DNA from: CADEDH01 sp047974625
GTDB lineage: Bacteria; Actinomycetota; Acidimicrobiia; Acidimicrobiales; SZUA-35
Assembly: GCA_047974625.1 (NCBI GenBank)
Contig: JBKECK010000054.1
Location: 124,001 to 188,000 of the forward strand
DNA length: 64,000 nucleotides
Direction: 5' to 3'
In this document: in pieces, positions 17,015-25,260 of the stretch
Position numbering within the stretch: position 1 is the first letter of the stretch
How the letters are laid out: every line of letters starts with the position of its first letter
Translations under genes and position numbers: made by a program
Notes under the pieces: generated by a model
Told to the model about the DNA's origin: nothing
The model's database searches: none
Seen by the model: the letters and a program-made list of their open reading frames with translations, nothing else

Positions 17015-17824
17015 TCAGGCGCCACGGTCGGCATCGGTACCGATGATCACCGGGGTGCCCAGCGGCAAACGCTGCGCCAATTCACTGATCACCGAGTTGG
17101 GTACTCGGATACATCCGTGGCTGACCGCCCGGCCGATGGAGTCGGGATCGTTGGTGCCGTGCAGGCCGATCTGGCCGTTCCCCCCGGCGAACTCGGTGAG
17201 GGTGTCGGAGTAGCCGGACAGGCCGAGGGCGTACGGGCCGTAGGCCCCGTCAGGGCTCGGGCTCTCCAGCTTGTCGGTGACGAAGAAGGTGCCCGGCGGC
17301 GTCGGATTGTCGCCGGCCCCCACCGCCACCGGTGTCTCCAGCACGGTCCGGCCGTTCTCCACCACGGCCAGGGTCCGTTCCGACAGGCTGATCTCTACCG
17401 TCACGTCGAGCTCCTCCACGGTGACCGCCGAGGCCGGGACCCACCCGGTCTGGTGGTTGGGTCGCAACGGGAGGCGAATCTGCACCCAGTCATCGCGTCG
17501 GTCCTCCACCAGGAGGACCCGGGTCGAACCGAAGTCGGTCCGGTTGGACAGGGTGGCCGTCACCTCGCCGCCGGGCCGGTCGCGGACCTCCACCTCGTCG
17601 GTGATGACGATGGCCCGACTGGCCGCGGGTTCGCCGATATCGGCCGGGCGGGTGGTGGGGGCGGCGGCCTCGGCCGGGGGTGGCGCCCCGCCGGTCCCGG
17701 GAGCCGCTCCGGGGAGGGAGCAGGCGGTGCCGAGACCGGCCACCGCCAGCAGGAGGGCGGCGGCCGGGCGGAGCCGGCCGACCCGGGGGCTCCGCCGGGT
17801 CGGGTTGGTGGGGTGGTGGTTCAT
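17015..17824 (-). CDS. L,D-transpeptidase (YkuD family) lipoprotein
   Basis: Cell-wall cross-linking enzyme of 269 aa that would form 3-3 peptide bridges in peptidoglycan. After a basic lead comes a hydrophobic signal (PAAALLLAVAGLGTAC) ending in a lipobox Cys near residue 34. An SH3-like stretch (about 75-150) precedes the YkuD domain (about 155-265), whose catalytic motif is HGTNDPDSIG...SHGCIRV with the nucleophilic Cys. The ATG at 17824 is chosen because the upstream in-frame residues are Arg/Pro-rich shadow sequence. It lies between a small secreted-protein gene and the membrane-tethered sigma factor, in the same direction, suggesting an envelope-stress unit. Confidence 0.9.
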   Translation of the reverse strand: MNHHPTNPTRRSPRVGRLRPAAALLLAVAGLGTACSLPGAAPGTGGAPPPAEAAAPTTRPADIGEPAASRAIVITDEVEVRDRPGGEVTATLSNRTDFGSTRVLLVEDRRDDWVQIRLPLRPNHQTGWVPASAVTVEELDVTVEISLSERTLAVVENGRTVLETPVAVGAGDNPTPPGTFFVTDKLESPSPDGAYGPYALGLSGYSDTLTEFAGGNGQIGLHGTNDPDSIGRAVSHGCIRVPNSVISELAQRLPLGTPVIIGTDADRGA

Positions 17825-17862
17825 CGGATGACCTCGCGTCTCGTCGTGACCGTGATCCGGGC

Positions 17863-18216
17863 TCAGCCGGTGAAGGTCGGGACGCCGGTCCGGGGCTCGT
17901 CGATCGGGTCGACCCCGTCTGCCCCACCGGTGTCGCAGTCGTCGGCGGGCTCGTCGTCGCACGGTGATGGCGGGACCGTCGGGTTGACCAGGCTCCCGGA
18001 GGGCCCGTCGGGGTCGGGGTCCGGGGTCGGCTCGTCGATCTCGGGCTCGGGGCACTGGTCGAAGCACAGGTCGTCGGGACCGTCCGGGGCCGGGGTCAGC
18101 ACCATCACGGGTGGACCGGGGGTGGGGACCGGGTCAGCCTCGGCCGGACCGGCGGGCAGGGCCAGTCCCAGCAGGGTGGCGACGGCGGAGGTGGCGAGGA
18201 GGACAGGGGTGCGCAT
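17863..18216 (-). CDS. Small secreted Pro/Asp-rich protein
   Basis: Hypothetical exported protein of 117 aa. A Sec signal peptide is clear (MRTPVLLATSAVATLLGLAL, cleavage likely after AEA near residue 27). The mature part is acidic and rich in Pro, Asp and Glu, with four cysteines (CFDQC and CDDEPADDC) that could form disulfides. It has no recognisable domain. AAAGGAA stands about 7 nt before the ATG. It is the first gene of the group secreted protein - L,D-transpeptidase - sigma factor, with 38 bp to the next start. It could be a sensor ligand or wall component, but nothing in the sequence shows this. Confidence 0.75.
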   Translation of the reverse strand: MRTPVLLATSAVATLLGLALPAGPAEADPVPTPGPPVMVLTPAPDGPDDLCFDQCPEPEIDEPTPDPDPDGPSGSLVNPTVPPSPCDDEPADDCDTGGADGVDPIDEPRTGVPTFTG

Positions 18217-18291
18217 GACAGGGTTCCTTTGGTCGGTCCCGGGTCGGCGCCCGGGGTTTCAACCGTCCTGACCATCGGGGCCGCCGCCCCT

Positions 18292-18316
18292 TACGCGATC
18301 CCGCGGATTTTCTTCC
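18292..18316 (-). promoter_or_regulatory. Possible ECF-type promoter (GGAA-N17-CGTA)
   Basis: On the reverse strand GGAA (18316-18313) and CGTA (18295-18292) are 17 bp apart, the spacing of ECF sigma promoters, about 75 nt upstream of the secreted-protein start. A 6-bp inverted repeat, GGATTT/AAATCC at 18305-18323, overlaps it. Two short motifs can match by chance. Confidence 0.3.
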
Positions 18317-18328
18317 GAAATCCCGACT

Positions 18329-19849
18329 TCACCAGCCGGGTCCGGTCCCGGGGGCTGCCGCCGTGCCCGCCAGCTCGACCCATTCGTCCAGGTCGAGGTG
18401 GGTGTCAAGCCAGTCGGCGAGACGGTCGTGCTGATCGTCGAGAAGGTCGACGTAGCGGACGGGGGCGGGGGCGTAGATCCGGCCCCGCCGCTCGGCTACC
18501 TCGGTCAGTAGGGCGGTCCGGAACCCGTCGGCGTCGAACAGGCCGTGGAGGCTGGACCCCGACACCCGGCCGGTTGGATCCACCGAACCCTCCGGCTCCC
18601 CGTCGACCTCGAGCCACGGGTCCTCCGACACCGGGCAACCGAACCGGATCTGGTAGCCGTGCACCGGCTCCGTCCCGGCGTGGCCGGTGGAGCGGCGGAC
18701 GACCTTGGTGGGCTCGAACCGGGTCACCGCCCGTAGCAGGCCGAGGGCGTCAACCATCCCCACCCCGGATTCGACGAAGTCGTGGATGCCGGTGCCCAGC
18801 ATCTGGTACCCGGCGCACAGGCCGACGATGCGGGTGGTGTCCCGCCGCGCCAGCTGGACCAGGGACCGCGCCAGGCCCCGCCGTTCCAGCCAGCGGAGAT
18901 CCTCCACCGTGGACCGGCTCCCGGGGAGGACGATCAGGTCGGCGTCGACCAGCTCGCTCGGGGCGGTCACCCAGCGCAGGGCGACATGGGGTTCGACCCG
19001 GAACGGGTCGAGATCGGAGGGATTGGCGAGGTGGGGCAGGCGGATGGCGGCCACCCGGACGGGCCGGTCCGCATCCGAGCCGGAACCCGTGGCCGGGGTG
19101 ACGTCCAGCGAATCCTCCACCCCGAGCAGAGGCGTCGCCCCCAGGTGCGGGAGGACCCCCAGCACCGGCACCCCGGTGCGGGCCTCGAGATCGGCGATAC
19201 CGGGTTCGAGGAGGCTCGGGTCACCCCGGAACCGGTTGAACACCACCCCGGCCACGGTGGCCCGCAGGTCACCCGGCACGAGGGCGATCGTTCCGTAGGC
19301 GGCCGCGAAGGCCCCGCCCCGGTCGATGTCCACCACCAGTACCGCGGGCACGCCGGCCGCTCGGGCCAGGGGGAGGTTGACCAGATCCCGGTCGAGCAGG
19401 TTGATCTCGGCCGCCCCACCGGCCCCTTCGGCAATTACCCACGGATGGTCGCCCCGCAGGGAGGTCAGGGCCTGGAGGGCGACCGGCCGGAGGGAGGCCG
19501 CCACCCGGCCGTAGTCGTGGGCGTCGGTGACCACCCGTTCCTCGCCCATGACTACCACATGGCTGCGCCGGTCACTGCCCGGTTTGAGCAGGATCGGGTT
19601 CATGCGGCGGTCCAGGGGCACCCCGGCCGCGGCCGCCTGCTCGGCCTGGGCCCGGCCGATCTCCCCGCCGTCGGTGGTGACCGCGGCGTGGTTGGACATG
19701 TTCTGGGCCTTGAACGGGGCCACGTCGAGGCCCCGCCACCGCCAGGCCCGGCACAGCCCGGCGGTCACCGTCGACTTCCCGGCGCCGCTGGTGGCCCCGA
19801 CGATGAGCAGGGCGCCGCGACGATCGGGGCTGGGACGGGATCCGGTCAT
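18329..19849 (-). CDS. cobQ: Cobyric acid synthase CobQ
   Basis: Glutamine-dependent amidotransferase of 506 aa that amidates four carboxylates of adenosyl-cobyrinic acid a,c-diamide during cobalamin synthesis. The N-terminal dethiobiotin-synthetase-like ATPase domain has GATSGAGKST (18-27) and PFKAQNMSNHA (44-54), the family signature. The C-terminal class I glutaminase domain has the nucleophile Cys in VGLCAGYQMLG and the His of SGSSLHGLFD. Length matches CobQ (about 480-510). No other cobalamin gene is in the window, and I see no cobalamin riboswitch in the 127 bp upstream. It is divergent from the SDR gene at 19977. Confidence 0.95.
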   Translation of the reverse strand: MTGSRPSPDRRGALLIVGATSGAGKSTVTAGLCRAWRWRGLDVAPFKAQNMSNHAAVTTDGGEIGRAQAEQAAAAGVPLDRRMNPILLKPGSDRRSHVVVMGEERVVTDAHDYGRVAASLRPVALQALTSLRGDHPWVIAEGAGGAAEINLLDRDLVNLPLARAAGVPAVLVVDIDRGGAFAAAYGTIALVPGDLRATVAGVVFNRFRGDPSLLEPGIADLEARTGVPVLGVLPHLGATPLLGVEDSLDVTPATGSGSDADRPVRVAAIRLPHLANPSDLDPFRVEPHVALRWVTAPSELVDADLIVLPGSRSTVEDLRWLERRGLARSLVQLARRDTTRIVGLCAGYQMLGTGIHDFVESGVGMVDALGLLRAVTRFEPTKVVRRSTGHAGTEPVHGYQIRFGCPVSEDPWLEVDGEPEGSVDPTGRVSGSSLHGLFDADGFRTALLTEVAERRGRIYAPAPVRYVDLLDDQHDRLADWLDTHLDLDEWVELAGTAAAPGTGPGW

Positions 19850-19976
19850 GGCGCCTTCGATCCTGACAGATCGCCGCGGCGGCGGCGAGCAGGACCGGCG
19901 GTGCCGACGGGCACAGCCCGCGGGGAGCCCACCCGGCCGGCGGGTGGAACCGGCGGGGGTCTGTCAAGCTGGATCC

Positions 19977-20816
19977 ATGGTGAGCAGCTTCCTCAAGGAC
20001 CGTGTCGTGGTGATCACTGGAGGAGGCGGTGGTTTCGGTCGCCTCATCGGCGAACGGGCCGCCGCCCGAGGGGCCAAGGTGGTGTTGGCCGACCGGGACG
20101 GGGCGGCCGCCCGGGAGGCCGCGGCCGCGATCGAGGCCGACGGCGGGGTGGCTCGGGCCGAGACGGTCGACGTGACCGATGCGGCTCAGATGGACGCCAT
20201 GGCCGCGGCCACCGTGGCCGCCTACGGGGCCATCGACGTCATGATCAACAACGCTGGCGTGATGCCCCTGGCCTTTTTCGCCGACCACCACGAGGCCCGG
20301 GCCGCCTGGCACACCTGCATCGACATCAACCTCAAGGGGGTTCTGAACGGGATCTGCGCCGTCCATGACCAGATGACTGGCCAGGGCCGGGGCCATGTGG
20401 TCAACGTATCGTCGATCTACGCCAACGCCGGTACGGCCGGCTCAGGGGTGTACAGCGCCACCAAGGCCGCCGTGGCCGTCCTGTCCGAGTCGCTGCGGGT
20501 GGAGTCCCAGGGGACGATCAAGGTCACGATCATTCGCCCCACCGGGGTGATGGGCACCGGCCTCGGCGCCGGTGTGGTGAACCCAGCCGCCATCGTCGGG
20601 CTCGCCGGCCAGAACATCGGGACCTACGGGGCCAACGTGGAGGCCTACCAAGCCGGCTCGCTCCCGCCCGAGGCCACCGACCGGGACGACCCCCGCTACT
20701 GGGCCATCACCCCGGACGTGGTCGCCGACCAGGTGATCCACGCTATCGACCAACCGTGGGGTGTCGACATCGGCGACGTCACGATCAGAGCCACCGGGGA
20801 GAACTGGATCCTCTGA
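19977..20816 (+). CDS. SDR family oxidoreductase
   Basis: Short-chain dehydrogenase of 279 aa. The cofactor motif is VVITGGGGGFGRLIGE (residues 11-26), then MINNAGVM near 90, the catalytic Ser in NVSSIYAN, and Tyr-Lys in YSATKAA near 160. The longer C-terminal part (about 200-279) carries a substrate-specific region with several Tyr and Trp residues. An in-frame extension upstream is shadow sequence of cobQ; the ATG at 19977 starts the domain properly. The LLM gene at 20857 follows after 40 bp in the same direction but has its own leaderless-type box. The specific alcohol/ketone substrate is unknown. Confidence 0.9.
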   Translation: MVSSFLKDRVVVITGGGGGFGRLIGERAAARGAKVVLADRDGAAAREAAAAIEADGGVARAETVDVTDAAQMDAMAAATVAAYGAIDVMINNAGVMPLAFFADHHEARAAWHTCIDINLKGVLNGICAVHDQMTGQGRGHVVNVSSIYANAGTAGSGVYSATKAAVAVLSESLRVESQGTIKVTIIRPTGVMGTGLGAGVVNPAAIVGLAGQNIGTYGANVEAYQAGSLPPEATDRDDPRYWAITPDVVADQVIHAIDQPWGVDIGDVTIRATGENWIL

Positions 20817-20843
20817 TCGCCGTTCGGCCCGGGCGGTGGGCAC

Positions 20844-20849
20844 TAGCGT
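20844..20849 (+). promoter_or_regulatory. Leaderless-type -10 box of the LLM gene
   Basis: TAGCGT followed by 7 nt and the ATG at 20857; no Shine-Dalgarno sequence. Confidence 0.5.
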
Positions 20850-20856
20850 GCAGCCC

Positions 20857-21777
20857 ATGAGCAGATCGGGATCGTCGTTGCGGGTCGGGGTGAGCACCCC
20901 GTGGAACCTGGCCCGGCTCCCGGGCCAGGACCAGCAGCGGTGCCTGGCCGCCATCGCCGACGGCGGCCTCGATTTCGTGTTCACCGCCGACCATGTGAGC
21001 TTCCACGACGGATCGGGGATCGACGGCCCGGTCCACCTGGCGGCGATGGGTGGGATGGAACCCCGCCTCGACCTCTACCTCGGCGTGTTCCTGCTGGCGT
21101 TGCGGCACCCCATGGTGGCCGCCCGCCAGATCGCCAGCCTGGCCGAGATGGCCCCGGGCCGGCTCACCGTGGGGGTCGGCGTGGGCGGCGAGGACCGCCA
21201 CGAGTTCGAGGTGTGCGGGGTCGATCCCGCCACCCGGGGTCGGCGAACCGACGCCGCCCTCGCCCAGGTCCGCGCCCTGCTCAGCGGGGAGACCGTGGAC
21301 GGCGACGGCGACCAGTTCGACTTCATCGGGGGGCGTATCCGTCCCGTGCCTGATCCCCCCGTCCCGTTCGTGGTCGGCGGGCGATCCGACGCCGCCCTCA
21401 GACGGGCCGGACGGTTGGGCGACGGATGGCTGGCCACCTGGTGCTCGGTCGACCGGTTCCGCCAGGGCGTCGAACTGGTGGAACGGGTCGGGGCCGATCG
21501 GGAGGTCGCCTGGCGCCACGGGATCCAGACCTGGGTCGGCGTCGGCGCCGACCCCGACGAGGGTCGCCACCATGTGGCGAAACGGATGACCGCGTTCTAC
21601 AAGATCGACTTCTCCGCCTTCGCCCGGTACACCCCGGTCGGCAACCCGGAACAGATCGCCGCCTTCCTGCGACCCTACGTGGAGGCGGGAGCCACCTCAG
21701 TCGGTCTCACCCCGTGCGGAGCCAACGGCGACGCCGAGACCGAGGGCATGGCCCGGGTGGCCGAACTGCTCCGCTGA
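20857..21777 (+). CDS. LLM class F420-dependent oxidoreductase
   Basis: Luciferase-like TIM-barrel oxidoreductase of 306 aa, size and motifs typical of actinobacterial F420-dependent enzymes. Visible blocks are RVGVSTPWNLARL at the N-terminus, DFVFTADHVSFHDG (residues 37-50), LGVFLLALRHPMVAARQIASL near 75-95, GRLTVGVGVGGEDRHEFEVCG and the later PVPFVVGGRSDAALRRAGRL (about 170-190), where the family binds the cofactor phosphate. It lies between an SDR and a CaiB/BaiF gene in the same direction, so a shared role in degrading a CoA-linked or carbonyl substrate is plausible but unproven. Confidence 0.88.
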   Translation: MSRSGSSLRVGVSTPWNLARLPGQDQQRCLAAIADGGLDFVFTADHVSFHDGSGIDGPVHLAAMGGMEPRLDLYLGVFLLALRHPMVAARQIASLAEMAPGRLTVGVGVGGEDRHEFEVCGVDPATRGRRTDAALAQVRALLSGETVDGDGDQFDFIGGRIRPVPDPPVPFVVGGRSDAALRRAGRLGDGWLATWCSVDRFRQGVELVERVGADREVAWRHGIQTWVGVGADPDEGRHHVAKRMTAFYKIDFSAFARYTPVGNPEQIAAFLRPYVEAGATSVGLTPCGANGDAETEGMARVAELLR

Positions 21778-21820
21778 ACCACCGGCCCCTGGATCTTTCG
21801 GCTGTCCGGGGCGATCCTAG

Positions 21821-21826
21821 TATCGT
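21821..21826 (+). promoter_or_regulatory. Leaderless-type -10 box of the CaiB/BaiF gene
   Basis: TATCGT followed by 7 nt and the ATG at 21834; no Shine-Dalgarno sequence. Confidence 0.55.
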
Positions 21827-21833
21827 CCCGCCC

Positions 21834-23057
21834 ATGGAACGCCCTCTCTCCGACGTGGTCGTGCTCGACCTCACCCAGGCTCTGGCCGGACCCATCGCGG
21901 GCCGGTTGCTCTCCGATCTCGGAGCCGAGGTGATCAAGGTCGAGGCCCCCCGTGGCGACCTCACCCGGGCCATCGTGCCCCGGGTCGCCGGCATGTCGAC
22001 CTACTACGCCCACTACAACGCGGGCAAGGAATGCCTGTCGATGGACCTCACCGACGAGCGGGCCCGGGAGCTTTTCCTCCGCATGGTCGAGCACGCCGAC
22101 GTGGTGATGGAGAACTTCCGGCCCGACGTGATGGGCCGGCTCGGGCTCACCTACGAGGAGCTGTCGGCCCGGAACCCCCGGATCATCCTGTGCTCGGTGA
22201 GCGGTTGGGGTCACGGCAACAGCCGCTCCAATCAGGGCGCCTACGCCTCGGCCATTCACGCCGAGGCCGGTGTCACCGAGATGGTGGCCCGCCGCCGGGG
22301 CGACACCGAGCTCCGCAACGACCCGATGTCCCACGCCGACACCTACGGCGGTCTCCACGCCCTGGCCGCCCTGCTGGCCGCCCTCCACATGCGGAACCGG
22401 ACCGGGCAGGGCCAGGCGGTGGAGGTGTCCATGGCCGAATCGACCCTGCTGGTCAACGACCTCGCCTCCATGGAGCTGACCGGTGACGACCCGACCGCCG
22501 GGTTCCGTCCCGGTCAGAACTGGTCACCCATCTTCCGTCTGGCCGACGGTCGGGCCGTCAACGTCACCATCGACCCCACCTCGAAGGGAGGGTTCGACGT
22601 GTTCGTGAAGGCCACCGGGCACGAGGAGTGGCGGGACGACCCCCGTTTCGCCACCCCGGAGGACCGGACCGTCCACCGAGCCGACCTCGAGGCCGCCATC
22701 GCCGGCTGGGTGGTCGGGTTCGACACCGCCGAGGCCCTGGAGGCGGCGATCGGGGTGTCGACTGTCCTGGCCGCCGAGGTCCGCACCGTCCCCGAGTTGG
22801 CCGCCACCGGGTGGGCGGCCGAGCGGGGGGCGTTCGTCGACCTGGACCTCGGGGCCGGCGGGACGGTCACGGTGCCCCAGTCGCCGTGGCGGTTCAGCGG
22901 GGCCGACAGCGGCGCCAAGCCGGTGATCGGCTTCCGGGGTGAACACAACCGCCAGGTCCTGGCCCGTGTCCTGGGTCTGACCGACCCGGAGATCGACGAG
23001 TTGGCCGAGGCCGGGGTGATCTCCGACCGGGTGCCCGACTGGCGCCGCCCGTCGTGA
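21834..23057 (+). CDS. CaiB/BaiF CoA-transferase family protein
   Basis: Single-unit class III CoA-transferase of 407 aa. It opens VVVLDLTQALAGPIAGRLLS, then LGAEVIKVEAPRGDLTR, NAGKECLSMDLTDERARELF and DVVMENFRPDVMGRLGLTYE. The conserved catalytic Asp lies in the NDPMSHADTYGG region (about residue 165-175). The family moves CoA between acids such as carnitine, bile acids, oxalate or 2-hydroxyacids. The stop overlaps the GTG start of the prolyl oligopeptidase gene by 4 bp (GTGA), so the two are coupled. The substrate cannot be named from sequence. Confidence 0.93.
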   Translation: MERPLSDVVVLDLTQALAGPIAGRLLSDLGAEVIKVEAPRGDLTRAIVPRVAGMSTYYAHYNAGKECLSMDLTDERARELFLRMVEHADVVMENFRPDVMGRLGLTYEELSARNPRIILCSVSGWGHGNSRSNQGAYASAIHAEAGVTEMVARRRGDTELRNDPMSHADTYGGLHALAALLAALHMRNRTGQGQAVEVSMAESTLLVNDLASMELTGDDPTAGFRPGQNWSPIFRLADGRAVNVTIDPTSKGGFDVFVKATGHEEWRDDPRFATPEDRTVHRADLEAAIAGWVVGFDTAEALEAAIGVSTVLAAEVRTVPELAATGWAAERGAFVDLDLGAGGTVTVPQSPWRFSGADSGAKPVIGFRGEHNRQVLARVLGLTDPEIDELAEAGVISDRVPDWRRPS

Positions 23058-25186
23058 CCGCCCGCCCCGAACCTGACCGGTTCCTGTGGTTGGAGGAGGT
23101 CGAGGGTGATGCCGCCCTGGCCTGGGCCCGGGAACGCAACGCCGGGCGAGCCGCCGAGCTCGCCGCCCGCCCGGACTTCGAGGCCACCAAGGACCGCATC
23201 CGCCGGATCCTCGACTCCGACGACAAGATCCCCTTCGTTACCCGGCGGGGGCTCCACTACGACAATTTCTGGACTGACGCCGCCCACGAACGTGGCCTGT
23301 GGCGGCGGACCACGGCCGAGTCGTTCCGCGACGACGTCACCGAATGGGAGGTCCTGCTCGACCTGGACGCCCTGGCCAAGGCCGAGGACACCAGCTGGGT
23401 GTGGCACGGGGCCTCGGTGTGGCGCGACCCGGTCGACACCCAAGCCGACGACACCCGACCCGACGACACCCGACCCGATGATGACGGCGACGGGTACCGG
23501 CTGGCCATGGTGGCCCTGTCACCGGGCGGATCCGACGCCGATGTGTCCCGCGAGTTCGACCTCCACGCCCGCCGGTTCGTGGCCGGCGGCTTCTCCCGGC
23601 CCCTGGCCAAGGGAGGCGTGGCCTGGGAGGACCCGGACACCCTGCTGGTGTTCACCGACTTCGGGGAGGGCACGATGACCACGTCGGGCTACCCGCGGAT
23701 CGTCAAACGGTGGCGGCGGGGCGCCCCGCTGGACGAGGCCACCACCGTGTTCGAGGCCGACCCCGCGGTGATGGCCGTGGCCGCGGTGCGCGACACCACC
23801 CCGGGCCACGAGCGGACCTACGTCTCGGTCCGACCCACCTTCTGGACCAGCCGGTTGTACGTCCTCGACGACGACGACACCCCGGTGCTCATCGACTCGC
23901 CCGCCTCGGCCGAGGACCGGATCCACCGGGACTGGTTGGTCATCGAGCTCCGCGACGACTGGACCGTGGGGGACGTCACCCACCCGGCCGGGGCCCTGCT
24001 CGGCACCCGGCTCGACGCCTTCTTGGCCGGCGGGCGCGACCTCCAGGTGCTCTACTCCCCCACCCCGACCAGTTCCCTGGCCGGCCTCACCTGGACCCGG
24101 CACCACCTGGTCCTCACCATCCTCGACGACGTCACCAACCGGCTGGAGGTCCTCACCCCCGGCCCGGACACCCCCGGAGGGGGGTTCACCCGTCGGGCCG
24201 TCGACGGGTTGGGTGACGTCGGCACCGTGGAAGCGTGGGCGGTCGATCCCGTCGAGCTGGACGACCTCTGGCTGGTGACCACCGGATTCCTCTCCCCGAC
24301 CACCCTGTCGGTGGCCCCGGTGGGCGGGGACGGTGGGCTGGCCGCGCCCGAGCACCTCAAGTCCAGCCCGGCCTGGTTCGACGCCGACGACCTGGTGGCG
24401 GAACAGCACTTCACCGAATCCCCCGACGGCACCCGGGTCCCGTACTTCCTGGTCCGCCGGCGCGACACCCCCGGCGACGGTTCCACCCCCACCCTCCTGT
24501 ACGGCTACGGCGGCTTCGAGATTCCGCTGACCCCCAGCTACAGCGGGGCCCTGGGGGCTGGCTGGTTGGCCCGGGGTGGAGCCTACGCGGTGGCCAACAT
24601 CCGTGGTGGGGGCGAGTACGGGCCGGCCTGGCACCAGGCGGCGCTGCGGGAGCACCGCCACCGGGCCTACGAGGACATGGCTGCGGTGGCCGAGGACCTG
24701 ATCGCCAGCGGGTTGACCACTCCCGCTCACCTGGCCGTCCAGGGGGGTTCGAACGGGGGCCTCATGGCCGGGAACATGCTGGTCCGGCGCCCGGAGCTGT
24801 TCGGTGCCGTGGTCATCGAGGTTCCCCTGCTCGACATGAGGCGCTACCACCACCTCCTAGCCGGGGCCTCCTGGATGGACGAGTACGGCGACCCCGACGA
24901 CCCCGACCAGTGGTCCTTCGTCAGGACGTTCTCGCCGTACCACCTGCTGGATCCCGAGGTCACCTACCCGCCGGTGCTGTTCACCACCTCCACCCGGGAC
25001 GATCGGGTCCACCCCGGCCACGCCCGCAAGATGGCGGCGCTGATGCTGGAAGCCGGTCAGGACGTCACCTACTACGAGAACATCGAGGGCGGCCACGGCG
25101 GGGCGGCCACCAACGAGCAGGCCGCCCACCGGGCCGCCCTGGTCTACACCTTCCTGGCCGAGCGGATCGGGCCCCTACCCGGCTGA
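23054..25186 (+). CDS. Prolyl oligopeptidase family serine peptidase (S9)
   Basis: Serine peptidase of 710 aa with the S9A layout: a short N-terminal helix region starting DRFLWLEEVEGDAALAWARE, a beta-propeller (about 70-420), and an alpha/beta-hydrolase domain. Catalytic residues are visible as Ser in VQGGSNGGLMAGN (about 570), Asp in STRDDRVHPGHARKM (about 655) and His in EGGHGGAA (about 690). No signal peptide, so probably cytosolic and acting on short peptides; many actinobacterial relatives are loosely annotated as S9 or dipeptidyl peptidases. The propeller carries two DDTRP repeats near residue 132. Start is GTG inside the stop of the CoA-transferase gene. Confidence 0.93.
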   Translation: MTARPEPDRFLWLEEVEGDAALAWARERNAGRAAELAARPDFEATKDRIRRILDSDDKIPFVTRRGLHYDNFWTDAAHERGLWRRTTAESFRDDVTEWEVLLDLDALAKAEDTSWVWHGASVWRDPVDTQADDTRPDDTRPDDDGDGYRLAMVALSPGGSDADVSREFDLHARRFVAGGFSRPLAKGGVAWEDPDTLLVFTDFGEGTMTTSGYPRIVKRWRRGAPLDEATTVFEADPAVMAVAAVRDTTPGHERTYVSVRPTFWTSRLYVLDDDDTPVLIDSPASAEDRIHRDWLVIELRDDWTVGDVTHPAGALLGTRLDAFLAGGRDLQVLYSPTPTSSLAGLTWTRHHLVLTILDDVTNRLEVLTPGPDTPGGGFTRRAVDGLGDVGTVEAWAVDPVELDDLWLVTTGFLSPTTLSVAPVGGDGGLAAPEHLKSSPAWFDADDLVAEQHFTESPDGTRVPYFLVRRRDTPGDGSTPTLLYGYGGFEIPLTPSYSGALGAGWLARGGAYAVANIRGGGEYGPAWHQAALREHRHRAYEDMAAVAEDLIASGLTTPAHLAVQGGSNGGLMAGNMLVRRPELFGAVVIEVPLLDMRRYHHLLAGASWMDEYGDPDDPDQWSFVRTFSPYHLLDPEVTYPPVLFTTSTRDDRVHPGHARKMAALMLEAGQDVTYYENIEGGHGGAATNEQAAHRAALVYTFLAERIGPLPG
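23447..23476 (+). repeat. 15-bp repeat, two perfect copies
   Basis: GACGACACCCGACCC repeated twice, encoding DDTRPDDTRP in the propeller of the oligopeptidase; a degenerate flank follows. Confidence 0.85.
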
Positions 25187-25224
25187 GGGGCCCGGTCCCC
25201 CTCGGACAGGCCCCCGTCAGACAT

Positions 25225-25260
25225 CCCCCACTAGGCAGCCCCCACTAGGCAGCCCCACTA
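25225..25260 (+). repeat. Short tandem repeat between convergent genes
   Basis: CCCCACTAGGCAGC-like unit in about 2.6 copies with 13-14 bp period. The right end supplies the stop codon (TAG on the reverse strand) of the SDR gene. Confidence 0.7.

Noticed and set aside
19850..19976. Cobalamin riboswitch upstream of cobQ
   Set aside because: No B12-box or related conserved segment is visible in the short gap.
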